Source: Candidatus Zixiibacteriota bacterium (lineage in GTDB: Bacteria > Zixibacteria > MSB-5A5 > GN15 > FEB-12). Taken from it: a stretch of 8,439 bases of DNA. The notes beneath the pieces are model-generated. The model did not search any database. It was given only the letters and a program-made list of their open reading frames with translations, and was not told the DNA's origin. The stretch is from contig JACZYS010000109.1 in NCBI GenBank assembly GCA_022570975.1, forward strand, positions 1 through 8,439. Direction: 5' to 3'. Each line of letters opens with the position of its first letter. Position 1 is the first letter of the stretch. Shown here in pieces: positions 1 through 6,180 of this stretch. The position numbers were made by a program, and so were the translations under genes.

Positions 1-74
1 ATAGCAAGGTTTGATCCGAGAATCCCGACCCTTTCGACTTCATTTCCCAAATACAGCATTTGAAACAAACGCAT
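1..74. other. Possible edge of a neighbouring gene, strand unresolved
   Basis: Two readings are possible and neither can be proved. On the + strand, frame 1 is open from the window edge to a TGA at 61-63 and would be the last 20 residues of an upstream gene, ending in PKYSI. On the - strand, a frame is open from the edge back to an ATG at 72-74 (second in-frame ATG at 57-59) and reads MRLFQMLYLGNEVERVGI and onward, which would be the start of a divergent gene. The - reading has no Shine-Dalgarno sequence. Both stretches are too short to assign to a family. Confidence 0.25.
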
Positions 75-90
75 AAAGAATGCGTAATAG
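60..90 (+). promoter_or_regulatory. Candidate promoter of the transporter operon with embedded inverted repeat
   Basis: TTGAAA at 60-65 resembles a -35 box and TAATAG at 85-90 a -10 box, with a long 19-base spacer. A perfect 6-base inverted repeat, ACGCAT at 69-74 and ATGCGT at 80-85 with a 5-base gap, lies between the boxes and touches the -10. This layout would suit an operator bound by a dimeric repressor. There is no T-tract after the repeat, so it is not a convincing terminator. The match to consensus is only fair and the assignment is inferred. Confidence 0.3.
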
Positions 91-124
91 TATATCAGTA
101 AGAATTTAACGGGTGATTTTATTC

Positions 125-129
125 AGGAG
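125..129 (+). promoter_or_regulatory. Shine-Dalgarno site of the adaptor gene
   Basis: AGGAG lies 8 bases before the ATG at 138, a good Shine-Dalgarno match and spacing. It fixes the start of the first gene of the transporter operon. The two permease genes behind it have no comparable site. Confidence 0.8.
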
Positions 130-137
130 TATTTTTC

Positions 138-1232
138 ATGGTAAAAAAAATAATTGCCTCCATAATTGGAATAGGCACAATTGGTTTGGTCCTCTTTTTT
201 GCAATCGATGGTTCTGCTAATAGAGACGACACTTACAAAACAGTCAAAGCGGAAAAAGGTTCTATCATAGACAAAGCACTTGCAGTTGGAAGAATAGAAC
301 CAAAGCAGGAAGTTTCAGTAAAATCAAAAATCCCGGGTATTGTTAGAAAAATCTATGTGGAAATTGGCGACCAGGTAAAGGTTGGTGAGCCGCTCCTGAA
401 CGTTGCACCAGATCCAACTCCCATAGAATTTGCAGAAGCAAAAAGGAATTTGGAGATTTTTGCTGTTACTTTTGAGAACGATGATAGAGAAGCAAAACGC
501 TCAAAATCTCTGCTTGATAAAAATCTCATATCTCAACAGGAATATGAATCTATACAATCGACGAGAAACCAATCTGAACTCAGGCTGCAACTGGCTCAGG
601 ACAAGTTTGATTTATTGGAATCCGGAAGGAGTGAAAATTCCAAGATCAACGATGACAATATAATCAGGTCACCGATTTCAGGAACAATTCTGTCTATGGA
701 GGTGGAAGAAGGTGACCCGGTTGTTCCGCTTACAACTTACCAGGCAGGAACAGATCTCATTACTATAGCGAAGATGGATAATCTTATTTTTAAGGGAAAT
801 GTAGATGAAATTGATGTTGGTAAATTGTTCGTTGGCATGCCGGCAGAAATAGAAATTGGAGCCATTTCTGGGGATAGAATTGAAGGAAAGCTGGTCAGGA
901 TCTCACCAAAGGCCCATAAAGAAGAGGGTTCAACTCTGTTTGAGGTTGAGATTTCAATTCACGGAGGTGGAGATATTTTCTTGCGGGCGGGTTATTCGGC
1001 AAATGCTGATATAATCATCACCAAAAAGGAAGATATAATCCTAATCCCTGAAAGACTGATCAGACTTGAAGATTCTGTTTCGACTATTGAATTAGTGGAT
1101 TCAATGGGAGTCATTACTGAAAAGGAAATTAAAACCGGACTTTCTGATGGCATAAATATTGAAGTTATAGAAGGTGTAGATGTAGGAATGGAAATAGTTG
1201 AAAGACCTCCCAAGGAGATCACCGGGGATTAA
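138..1232 (+). CDS. MacA/HlyD-type periplasmic adaptor of an ABC efflux pump
   Basis: This 364-residue protein is a membrane fusion (periplasmic adaptor) subunit, which in this family bridges an inner-membrane MacB-type transporter and an outer-membrane TolC-type channel. An uncleaved-looking hydrophobic anchor spans residues 4-23 after a KK pair. The first half of the lipoyl-like domain is at about 45-89, with SKIPGIVRKIYVEIGDQVKV as its core. A polar helical hairpin covers about 96-165. The second lipoyl half follows at 176-196 (RSPISGTI, then EEGDPVV). A beta-barrel at about 205-295 includes GMPAEIEI, and a membrane-proximal domain runs to the C-terminus. The start is supported by AGGAG 8 bases upstream. 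It is first in an operon with two MacB-like permeases and an ATPase, which argues for ABC (MacA-like) rather than RND partnership. The substrate is unknown. An A8 run at codons 2-4 is the only oddity. Confidence 0.88.
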   Translation: MVKKIIASIIGIGTIGLVLFFAIDGSANRDDTYKTVKAEKGSIIDKALAVGRIEPKQEVSVKSKIPGIVRKIYVEIGDQVKVGEPLLNVAPDPTPIEFAEAKRNLEIFAVTFENDDREAKRSKSLLDKNLISQQEYESIQSTRNQSELRLQLAQDKFDLLESGRSENSKINDDNIIRSPISGTILSMEVEEGDPVVPLTTYQAGTDLITIAKMDNLIFKGNVDEIDVGKLFVGMPAEIEIGAISGDRIEGKLVRISPKAHKEEGSTLFEVEISIHGGGDIFLRAGYSANADIIITKKEDIILIPERLIRLEDSVSTIELVDSMGVITEKEIKTGLSDGINIEVIEGVDVGMEIVERPPKEITGD

Positions 1233-1241
1233 GATTTCTCA

Positions 1242-2477
1242 ATGTTAAAACTATTAACAATCAAACAGCTATTAAATGATTTGCGGCGTCAGAAAATGAG
1301 AACCGCCCTGACTATGTTTGGCGTTTTTTGGGGAACCTGCTCAATAGTGTTGCTCTTTGCTTTTGGAAAAGGCATCACTGAACAGCAGATAAAAGACCAA
1401 AAAGGGATGGGTGACAATATTGCTATAATCTGGCCCGGGGTAACTTCAATGGAATTCCAAGGTCTGCCAACCGGCAGGAGAATTAGACCGACTGAAGATG
1501 ATGTTGTTCTTATAAAGAAAAAGTCATCAGCTCTTTCGGCTATTTCGCCTGAATATAGAGACGGTTCGGTCACTATTAAATTTAAAAAGGAAAGCAGACG
1601 AAGATCTCTTTTCGGAGTCTGGCCTGAATTTGGGGATATGAGAAATATTATTCCGGATGAAGGATCCAGATTTATCAATGAAAGAGACATGGCCGAAAAA
1701 AGAAGAGTTGTATTTATTGGTAATAGATTGAAAGAAGATATTTTCGGCGAGGAAGAAGCAGTGGGTGAAAGGGTTTTGATCGACAATATGCCATTCACGG
1801 TTATTGGTGTAATGAAAGTGAAGAAACAAAATTCAAGTTACAGCGGTAGGGATTATAGAAACGCTTATATCCCATCATCTACTTTTCAATCAATGTATTC
1901 CCGAAGGTATGTCAATAATGTTGTGGTTCAGACAAAACCAGAAATTTCCATGGAAGTTACTAAGAGCCAGATATTTGAGATAATGGGTGCTAAATATAAG
2001 TTTGATCCGACTGACAGAGAAACACTAAGTATTTGGGATACCACAAAAGGAATTGCATTCTTAAAAGATTTTTTTAGGGCTTTTAGATATTTCCTTATTG
2101 GAATTGGTATTGCGACTTTGATCACCGGCGGGATAGGTGTTTCAAATATCATGAATATTGTTCTGGAAGAAAGGACCAAAGAGATTGGAATTAAGATGGC
2201 CCTGGGCGCCAAAAAAGGGATGATATTATTTCAGTTTATATTTGAGACGCTTATAATTACCGGAGTTGGGGGGGTTTTCGGATTCTTGTTTGCATATGGA
2301 ATTGTCAAAGCCTTTCCACTTTTGCAGCTTGGCGATTTTGTTGGTACCCCCAGCGTAGATGTTTGGGGAAGTGTAATGGTAATATTTGTACTTGGGATAG
2401 TTGGCCTTGTTGCAGGATATTTCCCTGCAAAAAGAGCTGCAAATTTGCAACCGGTTCAAGCCCTTAAACTTTTTTAA
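1242..2477 (+). CDS. MacB/FtsX-type ABC permease, first of a tandem pair
   Basis: This 411-residue inner-membrane protein has the topology of MacB/LolC/FtsX (type VII ABC) permeases. TM1 is at about 22-42. A large extracytoplasmic MacB_PCD-like domain covers about 43-282. Three further TM segments follow at about 283-305, 327-357 and 375-397. The cytoplasmic coupling region SNIMNIVLEERTKEIGIKMA (301-320) is the classic FtsX-family signature and would contact the ATPase. The C-terminus ends FPAKRAANLQPVQALK, also typical. Unlike E. coli MacB it has no fused ATPase domain; a separate ATPase is encoded downstream at 3755. The gene begins 9 bases after the adaptor stop and has only a weak ribosome site. 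It is a clear paralogue of the next gene and probably forms a heterodimer with it. A G7 run at 2268-2274 encodes VGGV and could be a slippage or sequencing-error point, though the frame is intact here. Confidence 0.9.
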   Translation: MLKLLTIKQLLNDLRRQKMRTALTMFGVFWGTCSIVLLFAFGKGITEQQIKDQKGMGDNIAIIWPGVTSMEFQGLPTGRRIRPTEDDVVLIKKKSSALSAISPEYRDGSVTIKFKKESRRRSLFGVWPEFGDMRNIIPDEGSRFINERDMAEKRRVVFIGNRLKEDIFGEEEAVGERVLIDNMPFTVIGVMKVKKQNSSYSGRDYRNAYIPSSTFQSMYSRRYVNNVVVQTKPEISMEVTKSQIFEIMGAKYKFDPTDRETLSIWDTTKGIAFLKDFFRAFRYFLIGIGIATLITGGIGVSNIMNIVLEERTKEIGIKMALGAKKGMILFQFIFETLIITGVGGVFGFLFAYGIVKAFPLLQLGDFVGTPSVDVWGSVMVIFVLGIVGLVAGYFPAKRAANLQPVQALKLF

Positions 2478-2485
2478 ATTTTATT

Positions 2486-3733
2486 ATGAAACTATCCATT
2501 ATAATTTCTGTATTCTTAAGAGATTTTCGAAAACAAAAAAAGAGGATTGCCCTTACTCTGCTTGCTCTTGGCTGGGGAACCATTTCGATAATGTTGTTGC
2601 TTGGATTTGGCGAAGGTCTTCAGAAACAGATGACTCTCAATAATAAAGGAATGGGGGAGAATATCACTATCCTCTGGGGTGGGAGAACTCTAATTCCATA
2701 TAAGGGCATGGGCAAAGGAAGAAGGATTCATTTCTTGCCGGAAGATGCAGAGTATCTCAAAAAAAGAGTTCCGGAGATAGATCTAATAGGAGGAGAGTAT
2801 TCAAGCTGGGGAATCAAACTTAAGTATGGTGACCATATATTCACCAACCATGTGGTCGGATGTACACCGGAATACGAGTCCATGAGAAATTTTATTCCCC
2901 AAAATGGTGGAAGAATGATCAATGCCCTGGATATGAAGGACAAGAGAAGAGTTGCTTTTATTGGACTTAAGCTGAAAGAAAAACTTTATGGAGATGAAGA
3001 TGCTGTTGGAAAACAAGTATTTGTGAATTCTATGCCGTTTACAGTTGTAGGTGTTATGATTGATAAACTCCAAAATAATTCTTACGGAGGAATGGACGAA
3101 GACGTATTTGTAATGCCAGCGACCACTTTCAAGGCGATGTTCGGGAATCAGTATCTTGATAATATTGTCTATAGACCAAAAAACGTCTCTGAAAATCGAC
3201 TGGTATTTGAAAAAATAAATGAAGCCCTGGCGGCCAAATATAAATTTGATCCAAATGATGATGAAGCTCTTTCAGACTGGGATACGATTGAAGGGAGCAG
3301 AGAGTTTAATAACATAATGCTTGGCATCAAAATATTCATGGGGATAATTGGGGGGTTGACACTTCTGATTGCTGGAGTTGGTGTATCAAATATCATGTAT
3401 GTCTCAATAAAAGAACGTACTCGTGAGATTGGCATCAAGATGGCAATGGGTGCAAGGAAATCTTTTATCATGACCCAATTTTTGTTGGAAGCTATGCTGA
3501 TAACTTTTTCAGGCGGCTTCGGAGGAATGGCCATCAGTTATATAATGACAGAAAGTTTTAAAAGAATTCCAATTGATTCACAAGTGCTGACATTTCTTGG
3601 AAGACCAACGATATCACTTGAGATTGGGTTAATAGTAATAACCATTTTGAGTGTAATGGGAATATTTTCCGGGCTGTTTCCAGCTATAAAAGCTGCATCG
3701 GTTAATCCGGTTGAGTCGCTCAGGTATGAATAG
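2486..3733 (+). CDS. MacB/FtsX-type ABC permease, second of a tandem pair
   Basis: This 415-residue permease has the same layout as its upstream neighbour: TM1 at about 21-41, an extracytoplasmic MacB_PCD-like domain to about 281, then TM segments at about 282-303, 325-357 and 376-400. The coupling motif SNIMYVSIKERTREIGIKMA is at 301-320. It aligns with the preceding gene without any gap from residue 1 to about 340, and the four-residue length difference arises after that point. By hand count, 21 of 36 residues are identical over 155-190, including MPFTV and the shared KYKFDP at 251-256. The gene starts 8 bases after the previous stop with no visible Shine-Dalgarno sequence (the leader is nearly all A and T), so translation probably depends on coupling. 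It likely pairs with the first permease as LolC pairs with LolE. Substrate unknown. Confidence 0.9.
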   Translation: MKLSIIISVFLRDFRKQKKRIALTLLALGWGTISIMLLLGFGEGLQKQMTLNNKGMGENITILWGGRTLIPYKGMGKGRRIHFLPEDAEYLKKRVPEIDLIGGEYSSWGIKLKYGDHIFTNHVVGCTPEYESMRNFIPQNGGRMINALDMKDKRRVAFIGLKLKEKLYGDEDAVGKQVFVNSMPFTVVGVMIDKLQNNSYGGMDEDVFVMPATTFKAMFGNQYLDNIVYRPKNVSENRLVFEKINEALAAKYKFDPNDDEALSDWDTIEGSREFNNIMLGIKIFMGIIGGLTLLIAGVGVSNIMYVSIKERTREIGIKMAMGARKSFIMTQFLLEAMLITFSGGFGGMAISYIMTESFKRIPIDSQVLTFLGRPTISLEIGLIVITILSVMGIFSGLFPAIKAASVNPVESLRYE

Positions 3734-3742
3734 ATAGAACTT

Positions 3743-3747
3743 AGGAG
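3743..3747 (+). promoter_or_regulatory. Shine-Dalgarno site of the ATPase gene
   Basis: AGGAG lies 7 bases before the ATG at 3755, in the 21-base gap after the second permease. The ATPase therefore has its own strong ribosome entry, unlike the permeases, and could be made in different amounts from them. Confidence 0.75.
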
Positions 3748-3754
3748 TTGTTTA

Positions 3755-4435
3755 ATGATTATTGAAATGAATAATATCAGCAAGGTGTATCAAACCGGGA
3801 ACGTAGAATTTGCTGCCTTAAAAGAGATTAATCTCAAACTCAAGCGCGGTGATTTTGTTGCCATAGTCGGGCCTTCAGGATCTGGAAAATCGACTTTAAT
3901 GAACCTTATCGGATGTTTGGATTTGCCAACAAAAGGAAACTACCTATTGGACGGCAGGGAAGTAAAACATCTTAGTTCAAATGAACTGGCAGAAGTGCGT
4001 AATAAAAAAATAGGATTTGTTTTTCAGGCATTTAATCTCCTGCCATATGCCACCGCATTTGAAAATGTAGAGCTTCCTCTTTTGTTTGCCGGTGTTAAGA
4101 GCAAGAACCGCAAAGAAAGAGTGCATGAGATACTGGAAAAAGTTGGTCTCAGTGATAAAATGGAAAATAAACCGACAGAAATGTCAGGTGGAGAAATGCA
4201 GCGGGTGGCTATTGCTCGTGCTATGGCCAACGACCCTGAAATTATTCTGGCCGATGAACCAACAGGAAATTTGGACAGTAAATCCGGTGCCGCTATTGTT
4301 GATCTTTTTAAGGAATTATGGAAATCCGGGAAAACGATTATTGTGATCACGCACGATGAGAAAATTGCCGGACAGCTGCCTCGGATTGTGAAATTGAAAG
4401 ATGGTTTGATTGAGTCTAACGGATATGCAAACTGA
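3755..4435 (+). CDS. ABC transporter ATPase, LolD/MacB type
   Basis: This 226-residue cytoplasmic protein is a complete single nucleotide-binding domain. Visible motifs in order are an A-loop tyrosine at 12 (VYQTG), Walker A GPSGSGKST at 39-47, the Q-loop VFQAFNLLP with Q91, the signature MSGGEMQR at 143-150, Walker B IILADE at 163-168 with catalytic E168, the D-loop GNLDS at 171-175 and the H-loop histidine H200 (ITHDE). Length and the QAFNLLP and ADEPTGNLDS wording are typical of the LolD/MacB/FtsE group, which work with FtsX-type permeases by mechanotransmission. The signature begins with Met rather than the usual Leu, a mild variation. As the only ATPase in the operon, it should power the two permeases encoded immediately upstream, with two copies per complex. 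The gene converges on the AHSA1-like gene across a 28-base gap. Confidence 0.93.
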   Translation: MIIEMNNISKVYQTGNVEFAALKEINLKLKRGDFVAIVGPSGSGKSTLMNLIGCLDLPTKGNYLLDGREVKHLSSNELAEVRNKKIGFVFQAFNLLPYATAFENVELPLLFAGVKSKNRKERVHEILEKVGLSDKMENKPTEMSGGEMQRVAIARAMANDPEIILADEPTGNLDSKSGAAIVDLFKELWKSGKTIIVITHDEKIAGQLPRIVKLKDGLIESNGYAN

Positions 4436-4463
4436 TAATCTTCTAATAAGAGCAAAATTTATT

Positions 4464-4901
4464 TTAGGTTTTTGCCAAATACTCTTTTAGGCTTTGTTTA
4501 ATGAAATATTCCCAACCGGCAATACCACTCTCTCTTGAGAATTCCGGTAGATCTTCAGGAAAGCTCTCTATCACAGTATGAGTTAGTCTCAATTTTATAG
4601 AGTTATTTTGTTTGAACAATTCAAATTGAACCAACGAATCTCCCTGATAGCCGTCATATTTCCAATTATATACTATCTTTTTCATTGGCACAACTTCGGT
4701 GATTTTCCACATATGCAGGAAATCTCTCTCTTCAGTCTTTACATTGAATTGCGTTTTAAATCCAATCTCGGGTTGAAATGAGGGAATATTCTCAAAATAC
4801 CATTGCCGCATCAAATCAATCTCGGTAATTGATTTCCAAACAGTCTCAATTGTGGCTTTAAAGGTCTGCTCTACGACAATTGGTTCATCACTTACTCTCA
4901 T
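4464..4901 (-). CDS. AHSA1/SRPBCC-domain protein
   Basis: This 145-residue soluble protein has the pattern of the AHSA1 (Hsp90 ATPase activator homologue 1-like) branch of the SRPBCC/START fold. The N-terminal strand and helix read VVEQTFKATIETVWKSITE, followed by LMRQWYF at 30-36. The middle is rich in beta strands (WKITEVVP, KIVYNWKYDG, SIKLRLTHTV), and the C-terminal helix GWEYFIKQSLKEYLA at 129-143 closes the ligand cavity in this family. Members bind hydrophobic ligands or have stress-related roles, but the bacterial ones mostly have no known function and none can be assigned here. The start is supported by GAGGA close upstream (3-base spacing, rather tight). The gene stands alone with a candidate promoter and an inverted repeat ahead of it. 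It faces the transporter operon tail to tail, so a functional link to that operon is not implied. Confidence 0.85.
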   Translation of the reverse strand: MRVSDEPIVVEQTFKATIETVWKSITEIDLMRQWYFENIPSFQPEIGFKTQFNVKTEERDFLHMWKITEVVPMKKIVYNWKYDGYQGDSLVQFELFKQNNSIKLRLTHTVIESFPEDLPEFSRESGIAGWEYFIKQSLKEYLAKT

Positions 4902-4914
4902 GGTTCCTCAACAA

Positions 4915-4944
4915 TATATACACTATTTATCGATTACTGATCAA
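4915..4944 (-). promoter_or_regulatory. Candidate promoter of the AHSA1-like gene
   Basis: Read on the - strand, TTGATC (4939-4944) and TATATA (4915-4920) are separated by 18 bases and lie a short distance upstream of the ATG at 4901. Each box matches four of six consensus positions. This 116-base gap between the AHSA1-like gene and the five-gene block is the only place a separate promoter could sit. The assignment rests on pattern alone. Confidence 0.35.
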
Positions 4945-4959
4945 CATTACCTTGATCTG
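4937..4959. repeat. Inverted repeat, possible operator
   Basis: CTGATCAA at 4937-4944 and TTGATCTG at 4952-4959 form 8-base arms with one mismatched position and a 7-base gap. On the - strand the proximal arm coincides with the candidate -35 box of the AHSA1-like gene, as expected for a repressor or activator site. No T-run follows on either strand, so a rho-independent terminator for the five-gene block is less likely. Confidence 0.4.
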
Positions 4960-5017
4960 GGTTTCTTTGATGTCAGGTACATGAGATTCCTACCCTACTG
5001 AATTAGTTATAGAATTC

Positions 5018-5476
5018 TTAAGCAGATGGTGGGGGAGGTTCCTGTGGTGGTTTTGATACTTCATCGGGAATATCCAACTTGGGGGTGAAAACACCAAGGT
5101 AGCGCTGGTACCATTTCCAGTTCTTTTTTTCCTTTTTTATGAACTTCTTAATCCGTTTTTCCCGGCTCAATTCAGCAGCGTCATATTCTTCAATTTTGAG
5201 GAGCAGAAGCTCAATTGTTTCTCTTTTTTCAAGAGCAGTGCGGAAAGTATTGTAATCATTAAAATTGAAAATTGTTTGAACAATCGGTTCAAAAAAGACC
5301 ATCGCCTGAGCACTAATATAGTTAAGCGGTTTAACCGACTCCAAAAACAGAATTGCCACCACCGTCAAGCCTCTTTCTACAACTTTTCTGGCAACTTTTT
5401 CAAGCAGGAGTTGTTCTTCTTCCGGTAAAACGTTCTCTATGTTATCGGGTAGTTCATTGTTGCTGAAGAGGCTCAT
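5018..5476 (-). CDS. Hypothetical protein with hydrophobic core and proline-rich tail
   Basis: I do not recognise a named family for this 152-residue protein. It starts with an acidic stretch (to about 27). A mostly hydrophobic segment follows at 36-70 (TVVAILFLESVKP, then QAMVFFEPIVQTIF), which could be one or two short membrane-associated helices. A charged helical region comes at 78-103, and a strongly basic patch at 104-121 (REKRIKKFIKKEKKNWKW). The tail is proline-rich, ending PPQEPPPPSA. The conserved-looking centre LESVKPLNYISAQAMVFF gives the impression of a real conserved domain. It is the last gene of the block. Its ATG overlaps the stop of the preceding gene (ATGA), and GAGGTGA just upstream is a good ribosome site, so the start is secure. 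It may be a peripheral or integral membrane partner of the two-TM protein before it. Confidence 0.75.
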   Translation of the reverse strand: MSLFSNNELPDNIENVLPEEEQLLLEKVARKVVERGLTVVAILFLESVKPLNYISAQAMVFFEPIVQTIFNFNDYNTFRTALEKRETIELLLLKIEEYDAAELSREKRIKKFIKKEKKNWKWYQRYLGVFTPKLDIPDEVSKPPQEPPPPSA

Positions 5477-5970
5477 TCTGTCACCTCTTTCGAGTCAGTT
5501 TTCATTGATGTAGGTTCAATAACGGGAGCTGAGGTGTTGATATGGTCAGAGACAAACTGTGTTACCTGTTGATTGTTTTTTTCAAACATGAGATATAGTC
5601 CCCGAAAATTTTCCAACCTGGATCGCTCTTTGAAAGGCGAAAGGAGAATTCCGTTTTTATCCGGATAAAAACTTCGGTATTGGTCCCACGATTTTCTTAA
5701 TGTATAAGAAATATTTTTTACGACAATTTCATTATTAGTTAGCTCATACCTGGTTGGGAGATAGAACTTTGCCAGCGACCCAAACATTATTACAAGCGAG
5801 AGTCCGGAAAAAACCTGCGAATCGGTGGAAGCCAAAACAAGATAACTGATAACAAGGATAAAAGCTGTTACCAAAATTGAGACCAACGGTTTTCTTTTTA
5901 CCGGATGGGCAGTCCAGGCAAGAGTGGGGATGATATTGGTTGTTTCTGATTCCTGATTTATTTGATTCAT
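5473..5970 (-). CDS. Two-TM membrane protein with PH-like C-terminal domain
   Basis: This 165-residue protein has a polar N-terminus with WTAHPVKRKP at 19-28, then two hydrophobic segments at about 29-47 and 52-70 forming a membrane hairpin. A soluble domain at about 74-142 follows: RYELTNNEIVVKN, then SWDQYRSFYPDKNGILLSPF, then GLYLMF. The pattern of strands right after a TM hairpin resembles bacterial PH (bPH) domain membrane proteins, though the match is by eye only. The last 20 residues are polar and probably disordered. The gene starts 9 bases after the 66-residue gene with a weak ribosome site, and its stop overlaps the start of the next gene by ATGA. The function is unknown; a small membrane scaffold or sensor is one possibility. 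Confidence 0.75.
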   Translation of the reverse strand: MNQINQESETTNIIPTLAWTAHPVKRKPLVSILVTAFILVISYLVLASTDSQVFSGLSLVIMFGSLAKFYLPTRYELTNNEIVVKNISYTLRKSWDQYRSFYPDKNGILLSPFKERSRLENFRGLYLMFEKNNQQVTQFVSDHINTSAPVIEPTSMKTDSKEVTE

Positions 5971-5979
5971 CTCGTTAAT

Positions 5980-6180
5980 TTATTCTCTTACTCGGTAACG
6001 TTCTTTTTTGACAGTCTCAAGCATTTCCATCATTTCTTTTGGCTCAAATAATTTCTTTTCAATGAGTAGCCTGACCAATGCTTCCTGGGCGAGGTTATTT
6101 GAAAGAGCCAGTTCTTCATAGGTGATATCTCTCTCTTTGCCGTCAATTACCATTTTTAAGGCTATTTTTTTATCATTCAT
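5980..6180 (-). CDS. Small 66-residue hypothetical protein
   Basis: A 66-residue protein of unknown function, highly charged and probably helical (EELALSNNLAQEALVRLL, then EPKEMMEMLETVKKERYR), with a beta-like N-terminus (IALKMVIDGKERDITYEE). No signal peptide or membrane segment is seen, so it should be cytoplasmic. An open frame extends further upstream to an ATG at 6243. The ATG at 6180 is preferred because AAGGA (6188-6192) lies 7 bases ahead of it and because the longer form would run 71 bases into the upstream gene. With this start it overlaps the stop of the periplasmic-binding-protein gene by 8 bases (ATGAATGA), a translational-coupling arrangement. The short conserved-looking body and tight packing argue for a real gene. 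Confidence 0.75.
   Translation of the reverse strand: MNDKKIALKMVIDGKERDITYEELALSNNLAQEALVRLLIEKKLFEPKEMMEMLETVKKERYRVRE

Noticed and set aside
1289..1798. 169-codon - strand open frame opposite the first permease
   Set aside because: It lies wholly within a well-supported permease gene and has the Ser/Pro/Ile-rich composition of a shadow frame.
4024..4455. Long - strand open frame opposite the ATPase gene
   Set aside because: The + strand frame carries every ABC ATPase motif; the opposite frame is low-complexity and Ser/Ile-rich, as expected of an antisense shadow.
4452..4475. Possible terminator between the convergent transporter and AHSA1-like genes (GCAAAA and TTTTGC arms)
   Set aside because: The stem is six mostly A-T pairs with a 12-base loop and no T-tract follows on either strand; it also runs into the AHSA1-like coding sequence.
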